NCBI RefSeq assembly: GCF_022489035.1
Contig: NZ_JAKVTV010000002.1
Span: 248,001 to 312,000 of the forward strand
Direction: 5' to 3'
DNA length: 64,000 bases
Source: Christiangramia lutea
GTDB taxonomy: Bacteria; Bacteroidota; Bacteroidia; Flavobacteriales; Flavobacteriaceae
The position numbers were made by a program, and so were the translations under genes. The notes below the pieces were generated by a model. The model did no database searches, was not told where the DNA came from, and worked only from the letters and a program-made list of their open reading frames with translations. This document shows positions 28,819-36,821 of this stretch, one piece after another; the stretch's first letter is position 1, and every line of letters begins with the position of its first letter.

Positions 28819-30057
28819 ATGAGAACTAATATTTTGACAGCAGCAGCAGTTTCATTTCTAACCATGACTGCAGTTGCGCAAAAAGATCAAGTAAAAAATG
28901 CTGAAGATGCCCTAGAAGACGGGAATTATGCTGAAGCGAAAGCTCAACTTCAGGTAGCCGAGGCTAATCTTAGCGAACTTAATGATAGATGGCAGGAGAA
29001 TTTCTACCTGTATAAGGGTAAAGCGTACATGGGGAATGGAACCGATGCTTCTTCTGAAGATATGAAAACAGCGGCTGAAGCTCTTAAAAAAGCTTCAGAG
29101 ATGGGAAGCGAAGAGGCTACCGAGGCTCTCGCAAACCTGAAGAACAATCTAATTCAAAGTGCGATTGCAGATCAGAATAAGCAAGAGTATGCTTCTGCAG
29201 CCGATAAGCTTTATACCAGCTACGAATTAAGTAAAACAGATACTATTTACCTTTATTATGCAGCTAATAACCTAGTTCAGGCTGAAGATTATGATAAGGC
29301 TGTAGAATATCTAGAGACTTTAAATGAACTTGATTACGATGGTTCAGGAAAAGCTTATACTGCGGTAAATGTTGAAAGTGGAGAGCGTGAAAACCTTGGA
29401 TCTCAGCAACAAATGGATCTAATGATCAAAACTGAACAATATAAAGAACCTAAGGTAGAAGATATTCCTTCTAAAAAAGGTGATATTGCCCAGTTGATCG
29501 CTAGAATCTACATTAGCCAGAAGCAGTATGATAAAGCAATCGCTGCAATGGATAAAGCTAAATCTACAAACCCAGATGACATGAGTCTTCTACAAGCAGA
29601 AGCTAACATGTACTACCAGATGGGAGAAAAAGATAAAGCTAGAGAAATCCTTGAGGAAGTTGCAGAAAAAGATCCTTCAGATCCATCAACTTTCAACAAT
29701 ATTGGATTGATGTATGCAGAGATCAACGATAACGAAAAAGCTGTTGAATTTTATGAAAAGGCTCTTGCTAAAGATCCTGAATTCAACCAGGCCAGAGTTA
29801 ACATGATCGCAGCCAAATTAGCCGCTGAGAAAAAGATTATTGATGAAATGAATGGTCTTGGAATGAGTAAAGCTGATAATGAGCGTTACGAAGAATTGGA
29901 TGCTGAAAGAAAAGAACTTTACAAGACTGTACTTCCAGATCTTGAAAAAGCAATGGAGGTAGATCCAGAGAATAAAGACATCATTCAAACAGCAATGAAC
30001 CTTTATTCTAATCTCGGAAACCAGGAAAGAGTAGAGGAGCTTAAAGCTAAGATGTAA
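28819..30057 (+). CDS. Exported tetratricopeptide-repeat protein
   Basis: A 412-residue protein with an N-terminal signal peptide (hydrophobic residues 4-19, likely cleavage after VAQ near residue 21). Multiple TPR-like helix pairs follow, such as YDKAIAAMDKAKSTNPDDMSLLQAEANMYYQMG and EKAVEFYEKALAKDPEF. It is likely a periplasmic scaffold for protein interactions; no enzymatic motif is seen. It follows gyrA closely and is ended by a strong terminator at 30081. Confidence 0.8.
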   Translation: MRTNILTAAAVSFLTMTAVAQKDQVKNAEDALEDGNYAEAKAQLQVAEANLSELNDRWQENFYLYKGKAYMGNGTDASSEDMKTAAEALKKASEMGSEEATEALANLKNNLIQSAIADQNKQEYASAADKLYTSYELSKTDTIYLYYAANNLVQAEDYDKAVEYLETLNELDYDGSGKAYTAVNVESGERENLGSQQQMDLMIKTEQYKEPKVEDIPSKKGDIAQLIARIYISQKQYDKAIAAMDKAKSTNPDDMSLLQAEANMYYQMGEKDKAREILEEVAEKDPSDPSTFNNIGLMYAEINDNEKAVEFYEKALAKDPEFNQARVNMIAAKLAAEKKIIDEMNGLGMSKADNERYEELDAERKELYKTVLPDLEKAMEVDPENKDIIQTAMNLYSNLGNQERVEELKAKM

Positions 30058-30080
30058 GAAGTAATAACTTCAACAAAAAA

Positions 30081-30112
30081 AAACCCGCTGAAAATTCAGC
30101 GGGTTTTTTTTT
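30081..30112. terminator. Strong bidirectional terminator
   Basis: AAACCCGCTGAA (30081-30092) pairs perfectly with TTCAGCGGGTTT (30095-30106), with T-runs on both strands. It separates the TPR gene from the convergent NlpC/P60 gene. Confidence 0.9.
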
Positions 30113-30128
30113 GCATTTAGTAAAAAGA

Positions 30129-30881
30129 CTATATTATCTTTTTGATCACTCTTAGTTTATGAGTGTGTTTTCTTAATTCTGAATTGAAAATTCCTGAATG
30201 ATCTATACGATCTATTCTCACTTTTCCGTCTACATGTATAATATAGTTGTCTTTCATCATTAAACCCACGTGGTTAATCACTCCTTCATTATCATCAAAA
30301 AAGGCAAGGTCACCAGGCTCACTTTCTTCAATAAAACTTAATGCCTCACCCTGTTTTGCCTGGTCTGAAGCATTCCGTTTTATCTTAAATCCATTTAATT
30401 TATAAACTATTTGGGTAAGACCACTGCAATCTATACCAAATGGACTTTTTCCTCCCCAGATATGAGGAGAATTAAGGAAAAGGATCGCTGTATCTATAAG
30501 ATTCTCTTTTTTTGAAACAGAAGTCTTTACTTTCTCACCTTCGTAAGAGTGTGCTAACCTATTAGTGAAATTAAGAACAGAACCTAAAGCAACCGGCATT
30601 AAGAGGCCACTTTCATCAGTAACATATTCAATAAGATCAGAAGAAAGCTGAAGATCTTCCTGTTCAAGGGAAAGATACTCAGCTTCCTCTATATGTTTAT
30701 ACTGCTTTTTGTCTATCCAGGCTTCGAATCCGTCAAAAGAGTTTCTTATCCTGCTCCAATGTGCTCTTTCTTCAAGAATTTTGAAATGCTCTCCATATAA
30801 TAACTGGGAAGTCATTTCGCTTTCATGTGATGCAGAAGCCCTAAGCGGTACAATACTTAAATGGCAAATACCGTATTGCAT
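30129..30881 (-). CDS. NlpC/P60-family cysteine peptidase with SH3-like domain
   Basis: Predicted gamma-D-glutamyl-diamino-acid endopeptidase acting on peptidoglycan fragments. The 250-residue protein has an N-terminal SH3-type region (LRASASHESEMTSQLLYGE and following, about 10-65) and a C-terminal NlpC/P60 domain with catalytic C152 (GIDCSGL), H204 (INHVGLM) and H216 (YIIHVDG). No signal peptide is visible, so it may act in the cytoplasm on recycled muropeptides, as YkfC-like enzymes do. It is 15 bases downstream of the thiolase gene, same strand. Confidence 0.88.
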   Translation of the reverse strand: MQYGICHLSIVPLRASASHESEMTSQLLYGEHFKILEERAHWSRIRNSFDGFEAWIDKKQYKHIEEAEYLSLEQEDLQLSSDLIEYVTDESGLLMPVALGSVLNFTNRLAHSYEGEKVKTSVSKKENLIDTAILFLNSPHIWGGKSPFGIDCSGLTQIVYKLNGFKIKRNASDQAKQGEALSFIEESEPGDLAFFDDNEGVINHVGLMMKDNYIIHVDGKVRIDRIDHSGIFNSELRKHTHKLRVIKKII

Positions 30882-30896
30882 TAATTTTATTCAATT

Positions 30897-32078
30897 TTAG
30901 GAATTACGTTCAATTACCATAGCTGAAGCACCGCCGCCACCGTTACAAATGGCAGCTGCCCCAATCTTCGCGTTGTTTTGTTCTAATACATTTAAAAGAG
31001 TTATTAGAATTCTAACACCGCTACATCCTAGTGGGTGACCTAAAGATACAGCTCCACCATTCACGTTGGTATTTTTATCACTTAATCCTAAAATTTTCAT
31101 ATTCGCCAGACCTACAACTGAAAAGGCTTCATTAAATTCGAAGAAATCAACCTTCTCTAACGATATTCCTGCTTTATCGATAGCTTTCGGTAAAGCTTTG
31201 GAAGGTGCAGTGGTAAACCATTTAGGCTCTGTAGCAGCATCTGCAAAACTTTTGATGGTCGCTAACGGTTTTAATCCTAGTTCTTCTGCCTTTTCACGGC
31301 TCATAAGAACTACGGCACCGGCCCCGTCATTTATCGTTGAAGCATTTGCAGCCGTTACGGTTCCATCTTTTGAGAAGGCAGCTCTTAACTGTGGGATCTT
31401 CTCTAGTTTTATATTCTTAAATTCCTCGTCTTCCTTAACGACTAATGGATCTCCTTTTCTTTGTGGAACTTCAACAGGAACTACTTCATTATCAAATTTT
31501 CCTTCTTTCCATGCCTTAGCCGATCTTTCATAAGACTGGATGGCAAAGTTATCCTGTTCTTCTCGAGAAAAATTGTGCTCTGTTGCACATAGGTCTGCAC
31601 AAACTCCCATTGCATTATGATCATAGGCATCTACAAGGCCATCTTTCTGCATTCCATCTTCCAGAGTCGCGGGACCAAATTTCTTACCATTTCTCATATG
31701 CACATAATGTGGAATAAGACTCATGTTTTCCATCCCACCTGCAACTACGATGGAAGTATCTCCGAGCATAATTGATTGTGCGCCCTGCATTACGGTTTTC
31801 ATACCGCTGGCACATACCTTATTTACTGTTGTACATGGAACTGTATCAGGAATTCCAGCACCAAGAGCAGCCTGTCTTGCCGGAGCCTGACCAACTCCTG
31901 CCTGAACAACATTACCCATAAGAACTTCTTCTACCATCTCAGGTTTTAGATTGATCTTTTCCAATGCTCCTTTAATGGCGATTGAACCTAATTTTGTGGC
32001 TGGAATGGTTGATAAGCTACCTAAGAAACTACCAATCGGAGTCCTTGCAGCGCTTACTATAACTACTTCTTTATTCAT
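30897..32078 (-). CDS. Acetyl-CoA C-acyltransferase (thiolase)
   Basis: Condenses or cleaves acyl-CoA with acetyl-CoA. The 393-residue sequence has the acyl-carrying C89 in VNKVCASGMK, the EFNEAFSV block, the catalytic histidine in GGAVSLGHPLGCSG and the second cysteine in AAICNGGGGASA. Biosynthetic or degradative direction cannot be told from sequence; no beta-oxidation operon is adjacent. It is divergent from the 7TM-HD gene. Confidence 0.93.
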   Translation of the reverse strand: MNKEVVIVSAARTPIGSFLGSLSTIPATKLGSIAIKGALEKINLKPEMVEEVLMGNVVQAGVGQAPARQAALGAGIPDTVPCTTVNKVCASGMKTVMQGAQSIMLGDTSIVVAGGMENMSLIPHYVHMRNGKKFGPATLEDGMQKDGLVDAYDHNAMGVCADLCATEHNFSREEQDNFAIQSYERSAKAWKEGKFDNEVVPVEVPQRKGDPLVVKEDEEFKNIKLEKIPQLRAAFSKDGTVTAANASTINDGAGAVVLMSREKAEELGLKPLATIKSFADAATEPKWFTTAPSKALPKAIDKAGISLEKVDFFEFNEAFSVVGLANMKILGLSDKNTNVNGGAVSLGHPLGCSGVRILITLLNVLEQNNAKIGAAAICNGGGGASAMVIERNS

Positions 32079-32191
32079 GTTTAAATTTTAATTAATTCAA
32101 GTGTTGCGAAGTTAGTGATTTTATAAGGAATTAAATAACCTAAGCTCAGTCAGGCCTATTTTTACTACATTTGAGCATTACCTGAATATAT

Positions 32192-34237
32192 ATGAGCGAT
32201 TTCATTAATAAGCTATACAAAAATCAGGCGCTTTTTTATAAAGTTTTCCTGTTTGTGCTTACCTCAGTTTTAATCGTTTACCTTCTTCCGAAAGGCGGTA
32301 AATTTAAATATGATATCCCCAAAGGAAAGCCATGGCAATATGAAAATCTATATGCTCCTTTCGATTTTGCCATTCTTAAGACCGATGAAGAGATAGCCGC
32401 CGAACGCCAGGATATAACGAGGTCTCATATTCCTTATTATAATTTCAATACACAAACTCCTGAAAAAGTAAGGGAAGATGCCCTGGAAGAAGTGCAAAAC
32501 GTTTTTCCCGACACTACGCTTAATGTTTATCAAACCATAATAGATGAATTTGTAGCTGAAACAGTAGACAGGATCTATGAGTTTGGATTGCTTCAGGAAA
32601 GTGAAAGACTGGGGCCAGACCAGTTGGTATATCTTCTTAAAGGTAACGAAGCATCAGAAATAGCCTATAGAAGGATATTAAAGCAGGGAGAAATAAGAGG
32701 TTATTTAGCAGATGAAATTTCTAATGAAGGCTTTTCTTCATTTAGAACAGAGCTTCTGGAAGTTTTCTTTAATTCTGTAGAACCTAACGTTACCTTTAAT
32801 AATGATCTTACGCAAAAAGAACTTCAGAGTAAACTGAACAATATTTCCTATACCCGGGGAATTATCGAGCAGGGGAGCAGGATAATTGCTAAAGGCGAAG
32901 TTGTTGAAGGTAACAAGTACAACATTCTTAGATCGTTAAAGGCCGAATATGAATCACAGGTTTGGAGTAAGTCCAATTATAACTGGATCTTACTTGGGTA
33001 TAGCGTTCTGGTTGCTCTCGCTTTACTTATGCTTCTGCTGTTTATGCGAAAGTATAGAATCGCCATTTTTGAGAACAACGTAAAGGTCACCTTTATTTTC
33101 TTCAATATCATCTTTATGGTGATGTTAACTACACTAGTGGTAAACTTCAATATAGATTACGTATATGTAGTTCCGCTATGTATTTTGCCTTTAACCCTAA
33201 AGGCTTTCTTTGATGCAAGACTTGGATTATTCACTCATGTTATTACAGTATTACTACTGGGTTTTATAGTGCCTAACAGTTATGAATACATGTTCCTGCA
33301 GATAATTGCTGGTATTGTGACCATACTTACGGTTAGTGAGCTTTATAAAAGAGCCAATTTGTTCATTTCGGTAGGACAGATCACTTTGGTTTATATAATC
33401 GCATATTTTGCTTTTACCGTTATTCAGGAGGGGGATATCGATGACATGAAACCAGAGGTCTTCCTCACCTTTTTCTTAGGTGGATTAGCAACTCTTTTCG
33501 TTCAGCCTTTGATCTATGTTTATGAAAAGATCTTTGGGATGGTGAGTGACATGTCTTTACTTGAGCTTTCTGATACCAATTCCAGGTTGCTAAAGGAGCT
33601 GGCAGAGAAAGCTCCCGGAACTTTTCACCATAGCCTTAATGTCGCAAACCTGGCAGAAGCTGCTGCTAACGAAATAAACGCCAACGCCATGCTGGCCAGG
33701 GTAGGAGCTTTATATCATGATATTGGTAAAATGGAGAACCCTACTTATTTTACTGAAAATCAAACTACCTCGGTGAATTCTCATGATGAACTATCTCCAA
33801 AGGAAAGTGCCCAGATCATTATTGAGCATGTAATTAAAGGAATTGAAGTTGCTAAAAAAAATAATCTTCCAGACAGAGTGATAGATTTCATTAGAACTCA
33901 TCACGGTACCAGTACGGTTTATTATTTCTATAAAAAAGAGAAGGAGGCTAATGAGAATGCATCACCTGAGGATTTTAGATATCCCGGGCCTATACCATTT
34001 AGTAAAGAAACCGCGATCCTAATGATGTGTGATAGTGTGGAAGCGGCAAGTAAAAGTCTCAAGGAGCCTACTTCAGTCCTTATAGATAATTTTGTAGAGA
34101 AGATCATCAATAAGCAAATGGAAGAAGGACAATTTCTGAATTCCAATATAACTTTCAAGGAAATACAGATGGTGAAAAAAATTCTTAAGCGAAAACTTAA
34201 GAATATTTATCACCTGCGTATAGAGTATCCGGAGTAG
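32192..34237 (+). CDS. 7TM-HD family membrane phosphodiesterase (PgpH-like)
   Basis: Integral membrane protein of 681 residues with a first helix near 15-32, a large extracytoplasmic domain (about 35-265), a seven-helix membrane bundle (about 270-460) and a cytoplasmic HD domain. HHSLNVANL, YHDIGKM and RTHHGTS hold the HD metal ligands. In Firmicutes this architecture (PgpH) hydrolyses cyclic di-AMP; the same role in Bacteroidota is likely but inferred. A -7 element TACATTTG at 32166-32173 precedes the ATG by 19 bases. Confidence 0.9.
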   Translation: MSDFINKLYKNQALFYKVFLFVLTSVLIVYLLPKGGKFKYDIPKGKPWQYENLYAPFDFAILKTDEEIAAERQDITRSHIPYYNFNTQTPEKVREDALEEVQNVFPDTTLNVYQTIIDEFVAETVDRIYEFGLLQESERLGPDQLVYLLKGNEASEIAYRRILKQGEIRGYLADEISNEGFSSFRTELLEVFFNSVEPNVTFNNDLTQKELQSKLNNISYTRGIIEQGSRIIAKGEVVEGNKYNILRSLKAEYESQVWSKSNYNWILLGYSVLVALALLMLLLFMRKYRIAIFENNVKVTFIFFNIIFMVMLTTLVVNFNIDYVYVVPLCILPLTLKAFFDARLGLFTHVITVLLLGFIVPNSYEYMFLQIIAGIVTILTVSELYKRANLFISVGQITLVYIIAYFAFTVIQEGDIDDMKPEVFLTFFLGGLATLFVQPLIYVYEKIFGMVSDMSLLELSDTNSRLLKELAEKAPGTFHHSLNVANLAEAAANEINANAMLARVGALYHDIGKMENPTYFTENQTTSVNSHDELSPKESAQIIIEHVIKGIEVAKKNNLPDRVIDFIRTHHGTSTVYYFYKKEKEANENASPEDFRYPGPIPFSKETAILMMCDSVEAASKSLKEPTSVLIDNFVEKIINKQMEEGQFLNSNITFKEIQMVKKILKRKLKNIYHLRIEYPE

Positions 34238-34240
34238 TCC

Positions 34241-34693
34241 TTAGTGAACGTTAAGAATTTCGTGTTCTTTTTCATTGAAGCTAAAGCTTTCACCTTCGGT
34301 TTTACCTTTCATTTCCTGATAAATTGGTGCATCTGTAGAAATAGCATAAACACTTACCCCTTCATCCAGAATTATTTTTCCTAAGGCTGCTGAAATAAAA
34401 TAATAGTTTTCAGATGTCTCCACTATACTGCCAAAATCAATATTTTTAGTGTAATGGTTTGGATCTATCCTGCTAAGTTTCTCCTTCATTTTTCTGGAAT
34501 TATCCAGGTATTCCGCGTATTTTTCAAAGTCGCTCAATAACTGTCCTTTAGTGTCGTCTTCATCATAATCTGTATGCGCATCATTATTTTCCATGGATTC
34601 TTTTATCTGATCCATTTCTTTTTGATATTTATCTATCTGCTTATTAACCGTATCCAGACATTTATAATATAACTCTTCTTTTCTTGCTGACAT
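34241..34693 (-). CDS. GreA/GreB-like transcription factor
   Basis: A 150-residue protein resembling Gre factors. The N-terminal part is a long coiled coil with an acidic tip (DYDEDDTKG near residues 43-51), where Gre factors place the acidic residues that reach the RNA polymerase active site. The C-terminal part (from about 85, GSIVETSENYYFISAALGKI and YQEMKGKTEGESFSF) is like the Gre FKBP-type domain. Whether it stimulates transcript cleavage or binds polymerase as an alternative factor is not known. It converges on the 7TM-HD gene with a three-base gap. Confidence 0.75.
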   Translation of the reverse strand: MSARKEELYYKCLDTVNKQIDKYQKEMDQIKESMENNDAHTDYDEDDTKGQLLSDFEKYAEYLDNSRKMKEKLSRIDPNHYTKNIDFGSIVETSENYYFISAALGKIILDEGVSVYAISTDAPIYQEMKGKTEGESFSFNEKEHEILNVH

Positions 34694-34795
34694 GATTTTT
34701 GATTTTTTTCAATTGAAATTAAAATTAGTTAAGCTTTGAATGCTTACCGAATCTTTAGGAAATATTTAATATCGAAATCTTAAAACAGGATATAT

Positions 34796-34805
34796 ACTTA
34801 TAAGT
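34796..34805. promoter_or_regulatory. Palindrome upstream of the SatD-like gene
   Basis: ACTTATAAGT is a perfect 10-bp palindrome. Variants of the half site ATAAGTT recur at 34813 and within the larger palindrome at 34842. Confidence 0.4.
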
Positions 34806-34841
34806 TATATAAATAAGTTTCTATGCTTATAAATATATAAT

Positions 34842-34859
34842 ATAAGTTTTAAAACTTAT
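34842..34859. promoter_or_regulatory. 18-bp perfect palindrome, candidate operator
   Basis: ATAAGTTTTAAAACTTAT is a perfect palindrome that ends five bases before the -7 element of the SatD-like gene, so a bound protein would cover the promoter. The SatD-like protein itself has a C-terminal helix-turn-helix and is the obvious candidate binder. Confidence 0.5.
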
Positions 34860-34864
34860 TTTTG

Positions 34865-34872
34865 TATATTTG
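34865..34872 (+). promoter_or_regulatory. -7 promoter element of the SatD-like gene
   Basis: TATATTTG is a perfect TAnnTTTG. The ATG at 34876 is three bases downstream, implying a leaderless or nearly leaderless transcript. Confidence 0.5.
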
Positions 34873-34875
34873 AAT

Positions 34876-35547
34876 ATGATTGCAGTATTATCAGCAGATC
34901 TTTTGTCTTCTTCCAACTATCCTAAGGATTTAATGGAAGAGGTGATTTCTACCTTAAATCGGGAGTTTGAACAGGTTAAAAAAGTATCTGATCGCGATAC
35001 AGGTTTCAAAATATTTCGTGGTGATAGCTTCCAGGGAATTGTTTATGATCCAGCCGAGGCCTTGAAAACAGCACTTAAATTAAAAACATCCATAAATAGA
35101 CTGCACCTTAAGGAACGAGAAAGCAATAAGGCTTTTAAACGCGAGGCAGATCTAAGGTTAGCTATAGGAATTGGAGGTTATGATTTTATCAGGAATTCTA
35201 TCATGGAGTCTAATGGTGAAGCTTTTCAATTTTCAGGAAGGACTTTAGATGAAATGAAAAAGGAAAACAGGAAATTAAAGCTAAAAACCTCTAATGCTGA
35301 AATAAACGAAGAGTTCGACACTTCTTTTTTCCTCTTTGATACCTTGGCAGATAAATGGAGTACCGCTTCGGCAGAAGTCATCTATTATCTTTTATACGGT
35401 TATAAGGAGATGGAAATTGCAAACGAACTGGATATAAGTCAATCTGCCGTGAATCAAAGGAAAAAAGCTGCCGGGTGGGATGCAATCGAAGTTTTACTTT
35501 CACGTTATCAAAAGGTCATATCAGAACATTTTTCGAATGGAAAATAA
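34876..35547 (+). CDS. SatD-like protein with C-terminal helix-turn-helix
   Basis: A 223-residue protein that resembles the SatD family. The N-terminal part (MIAVLSADLLSSSNYP, FKIFRGDSFQGIV, DLRLAIGIGG) has a nucleotidyl-cyclase-like or RNase-H-like strand pattern. The C-terminal region (GYKEMEIANELDISQSAVNQ) is a clear helix-turn-helix, so it probably binds DNA. A TTG six bases earlier lies within the -7 element, so the ATG at 34876 is taken. It overlaps the DUF3307 gene by 11 bases; the pair is a recurrent unit in bacteria, as I recall. The function of the pair is not known. Confidence 0.7.
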   Translation: MIAVLSADLLSSSNYPKDLMEEVISTLNREFEQVKKVSDRDTGFKIFRGDSFQGIVYDPAEALKTALKLKTSINRLHLKERESNKAFKREADLRLAIGIGGYDFIRNSIMESNGEAFQFSGRTLDEMKKENRKLKLKTSNAEINEEFDTSFFLFDTLADKWSTASAEVIYYLLYGYKEMEIANELDISQSAVNQRKKAAGWDAIEVLLSRYQKVISEHFSNGK

Positions 35548-36268
35548 CATACTTATCTTTCTTCAGTTAATATTGGCTCATGTGATTACAGATTTTGTAA
35601 TTCAGCCTACGCCGTGGGTAAGGCACAAAAGAAAGAAAAAAGCCAGATCTGGTTATCTTTATTTGCATGCGCTAATTGCAGGTTTGTTATCCCTCATTTT
35701 TTTAATGAAAATTGAATACTGGTATATAGGATTATTCATAAGTGTAACCCATTTTTTTACTGATCTCTGGAAATTACAATTTAGTCGTGACACCCTAAAG
35801 ATCTTTATTTCAGACCAGTTATTGCATTTATTTGCGATCGTGCTGGCCTGGCTATGGATGACCTCTAATTTTGAAAGTATTATCCCGTATCTTTCAAATC
35901 TTTTAAGGTCTGAAACCGTGATGGCCATTGTAATTGGTTACCTGTTGGTTATTTTCCCAACTGGATTCCTTATTGGAAAAGCCACCATGAGATGGCAAAC
36001 CGAAGTGGAAAATGATCTACGGAAAAACAGCCTGGATGCTGCCGGAAGATATATTGGTATATTTGAAAGAGTTCTGGTGCTTACTTTTATTTTAACCGCG
36101 AACTTTTCAGCAATTGGTTTCCTCATCGCAGCAAAATCAATTTTGCGATTCAGTGATAAATCTGAGACTGGAGCCAGAAAGCAAACAGAGTACGTACTTA
36201 TTGGAACACTAATGAGCTTTACCCTAACTATCCTGGTAGGATTTTTAGTACGCCATATCGCGTTCTAG
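35537..36268 (+). CDS. DUF3307 membrane protein
   Basis: A 243-residue membrane protein with about six transmembrane helices. The N-terminal QLILAHVITDFVIQP and the H-x4-D-like HFFTDLWK block with several conserved histidines in the membrane are typical of DUF3307. A longer frame from 35480 is open inside the SatD-like gene, but the ATG at 35537 gives the family N-terminus. It overlaps the SatD-like stop and is probably co-translated. Its 3' end overlaps the convergent gene by 24 bases. Confidence 0.8.
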   Translation: MENNILIFLQLILAHVITDFVIQPTPWVRHKRKKKARSGYLYLHALIAGLLSLIFLMKIEYWYIGLFISVTHFFTDLWKLQFSRDTLKIFISDQLLHLFAIVLAWLWMTSNFESIIPYLSNLLRSETVMAIVIGYLLVIFPTGFLIGKATMRWQTEVENDLRKNSLDAAGRYIGIFERVLVLTFILTANFSAIGFLIAAKSILRFSDKSETGARKQTEYVLIGTLMSFTLTILVGFLVRHIAF

Positions 36269-36652
36269 TAGCTGAATATTACTCTGAAGCCTCTCGCGAA
36301 CAATATTCATCATTCTCTTATTTAAAGCTGATGAATTCTGGATGTATCTCTCATACTCATCCAGGGTAAACTGGCCAATGATTATTCCTTTTAAACTGTT
36401 CCTGAACTTGATATCCCGCTGTATCGCATTGGCAATATAGTCGAATCTCTTCTCCAGTTTCAGTTCGTAGAATTTATTCTTGTGTTTAGTAATATAATTC
36501 CTAAAAACAGCCAGTAAAAGGTCATTTTGAAGCTTGGCGATAGGACGGAGAGTTTCATTTTGAAAGCGCTCATCTTCGCTCATGTTTTCAGTAATTCTTG
36601 CGGAAGGAATCTCAGGCCTGAGTTCCATTAGGTTAATATCTCTCGGATTCAT
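36245..36652 (-). CDS. Conserved-type small soluble protein, unknown function
   Basis: A 135-residue, mostly helical, charged protein without membrane segment or cysteine. I recognise no functional motif. The N-terminal part (MNPRDINLMELRPEIPSA) looks extended and the rest forms amphipathic helices (FRNYITKHKNKFYELKLEKR). Its last codons overlap the end of the DUF3307 gene on the other strand by 24 bases. It stands alone. Confidence 0.65.
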   Translation of the reverse strand: MNPRDINLMELRPEIPSARITENMSEDERFQNETLRPIAKLQNDLLLAVFRNYITKHKNKFYELKLEKRFDYIANAIQRDIKFRNSLKGIIIGQFTLDEYERYIQNSSALNKRMMNIVRERLQSNIQLLERDMAY

Positions 36653-36821
36653 GGCAAGTAAGGTTTCTTAAATATAATTAATTACTAAGCTGCATTTACC
36701 ATGCCTGGATTTGACTTTTAAACCGGTTATAAACAACCTTCGAGTTAAATCTGTCTTAATCGGCCCTTTTGCTTCTTTTCATCTTATTATATTGAAAAGA
36801 AAAGCTAAAGATTATTTTTAA

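Noticed and set aside
31066-31533. Long open frame antisense to the thiolase gene
   Set aside because: It is the shadow of a well-supported thiolase gene and has no recognisable domain.
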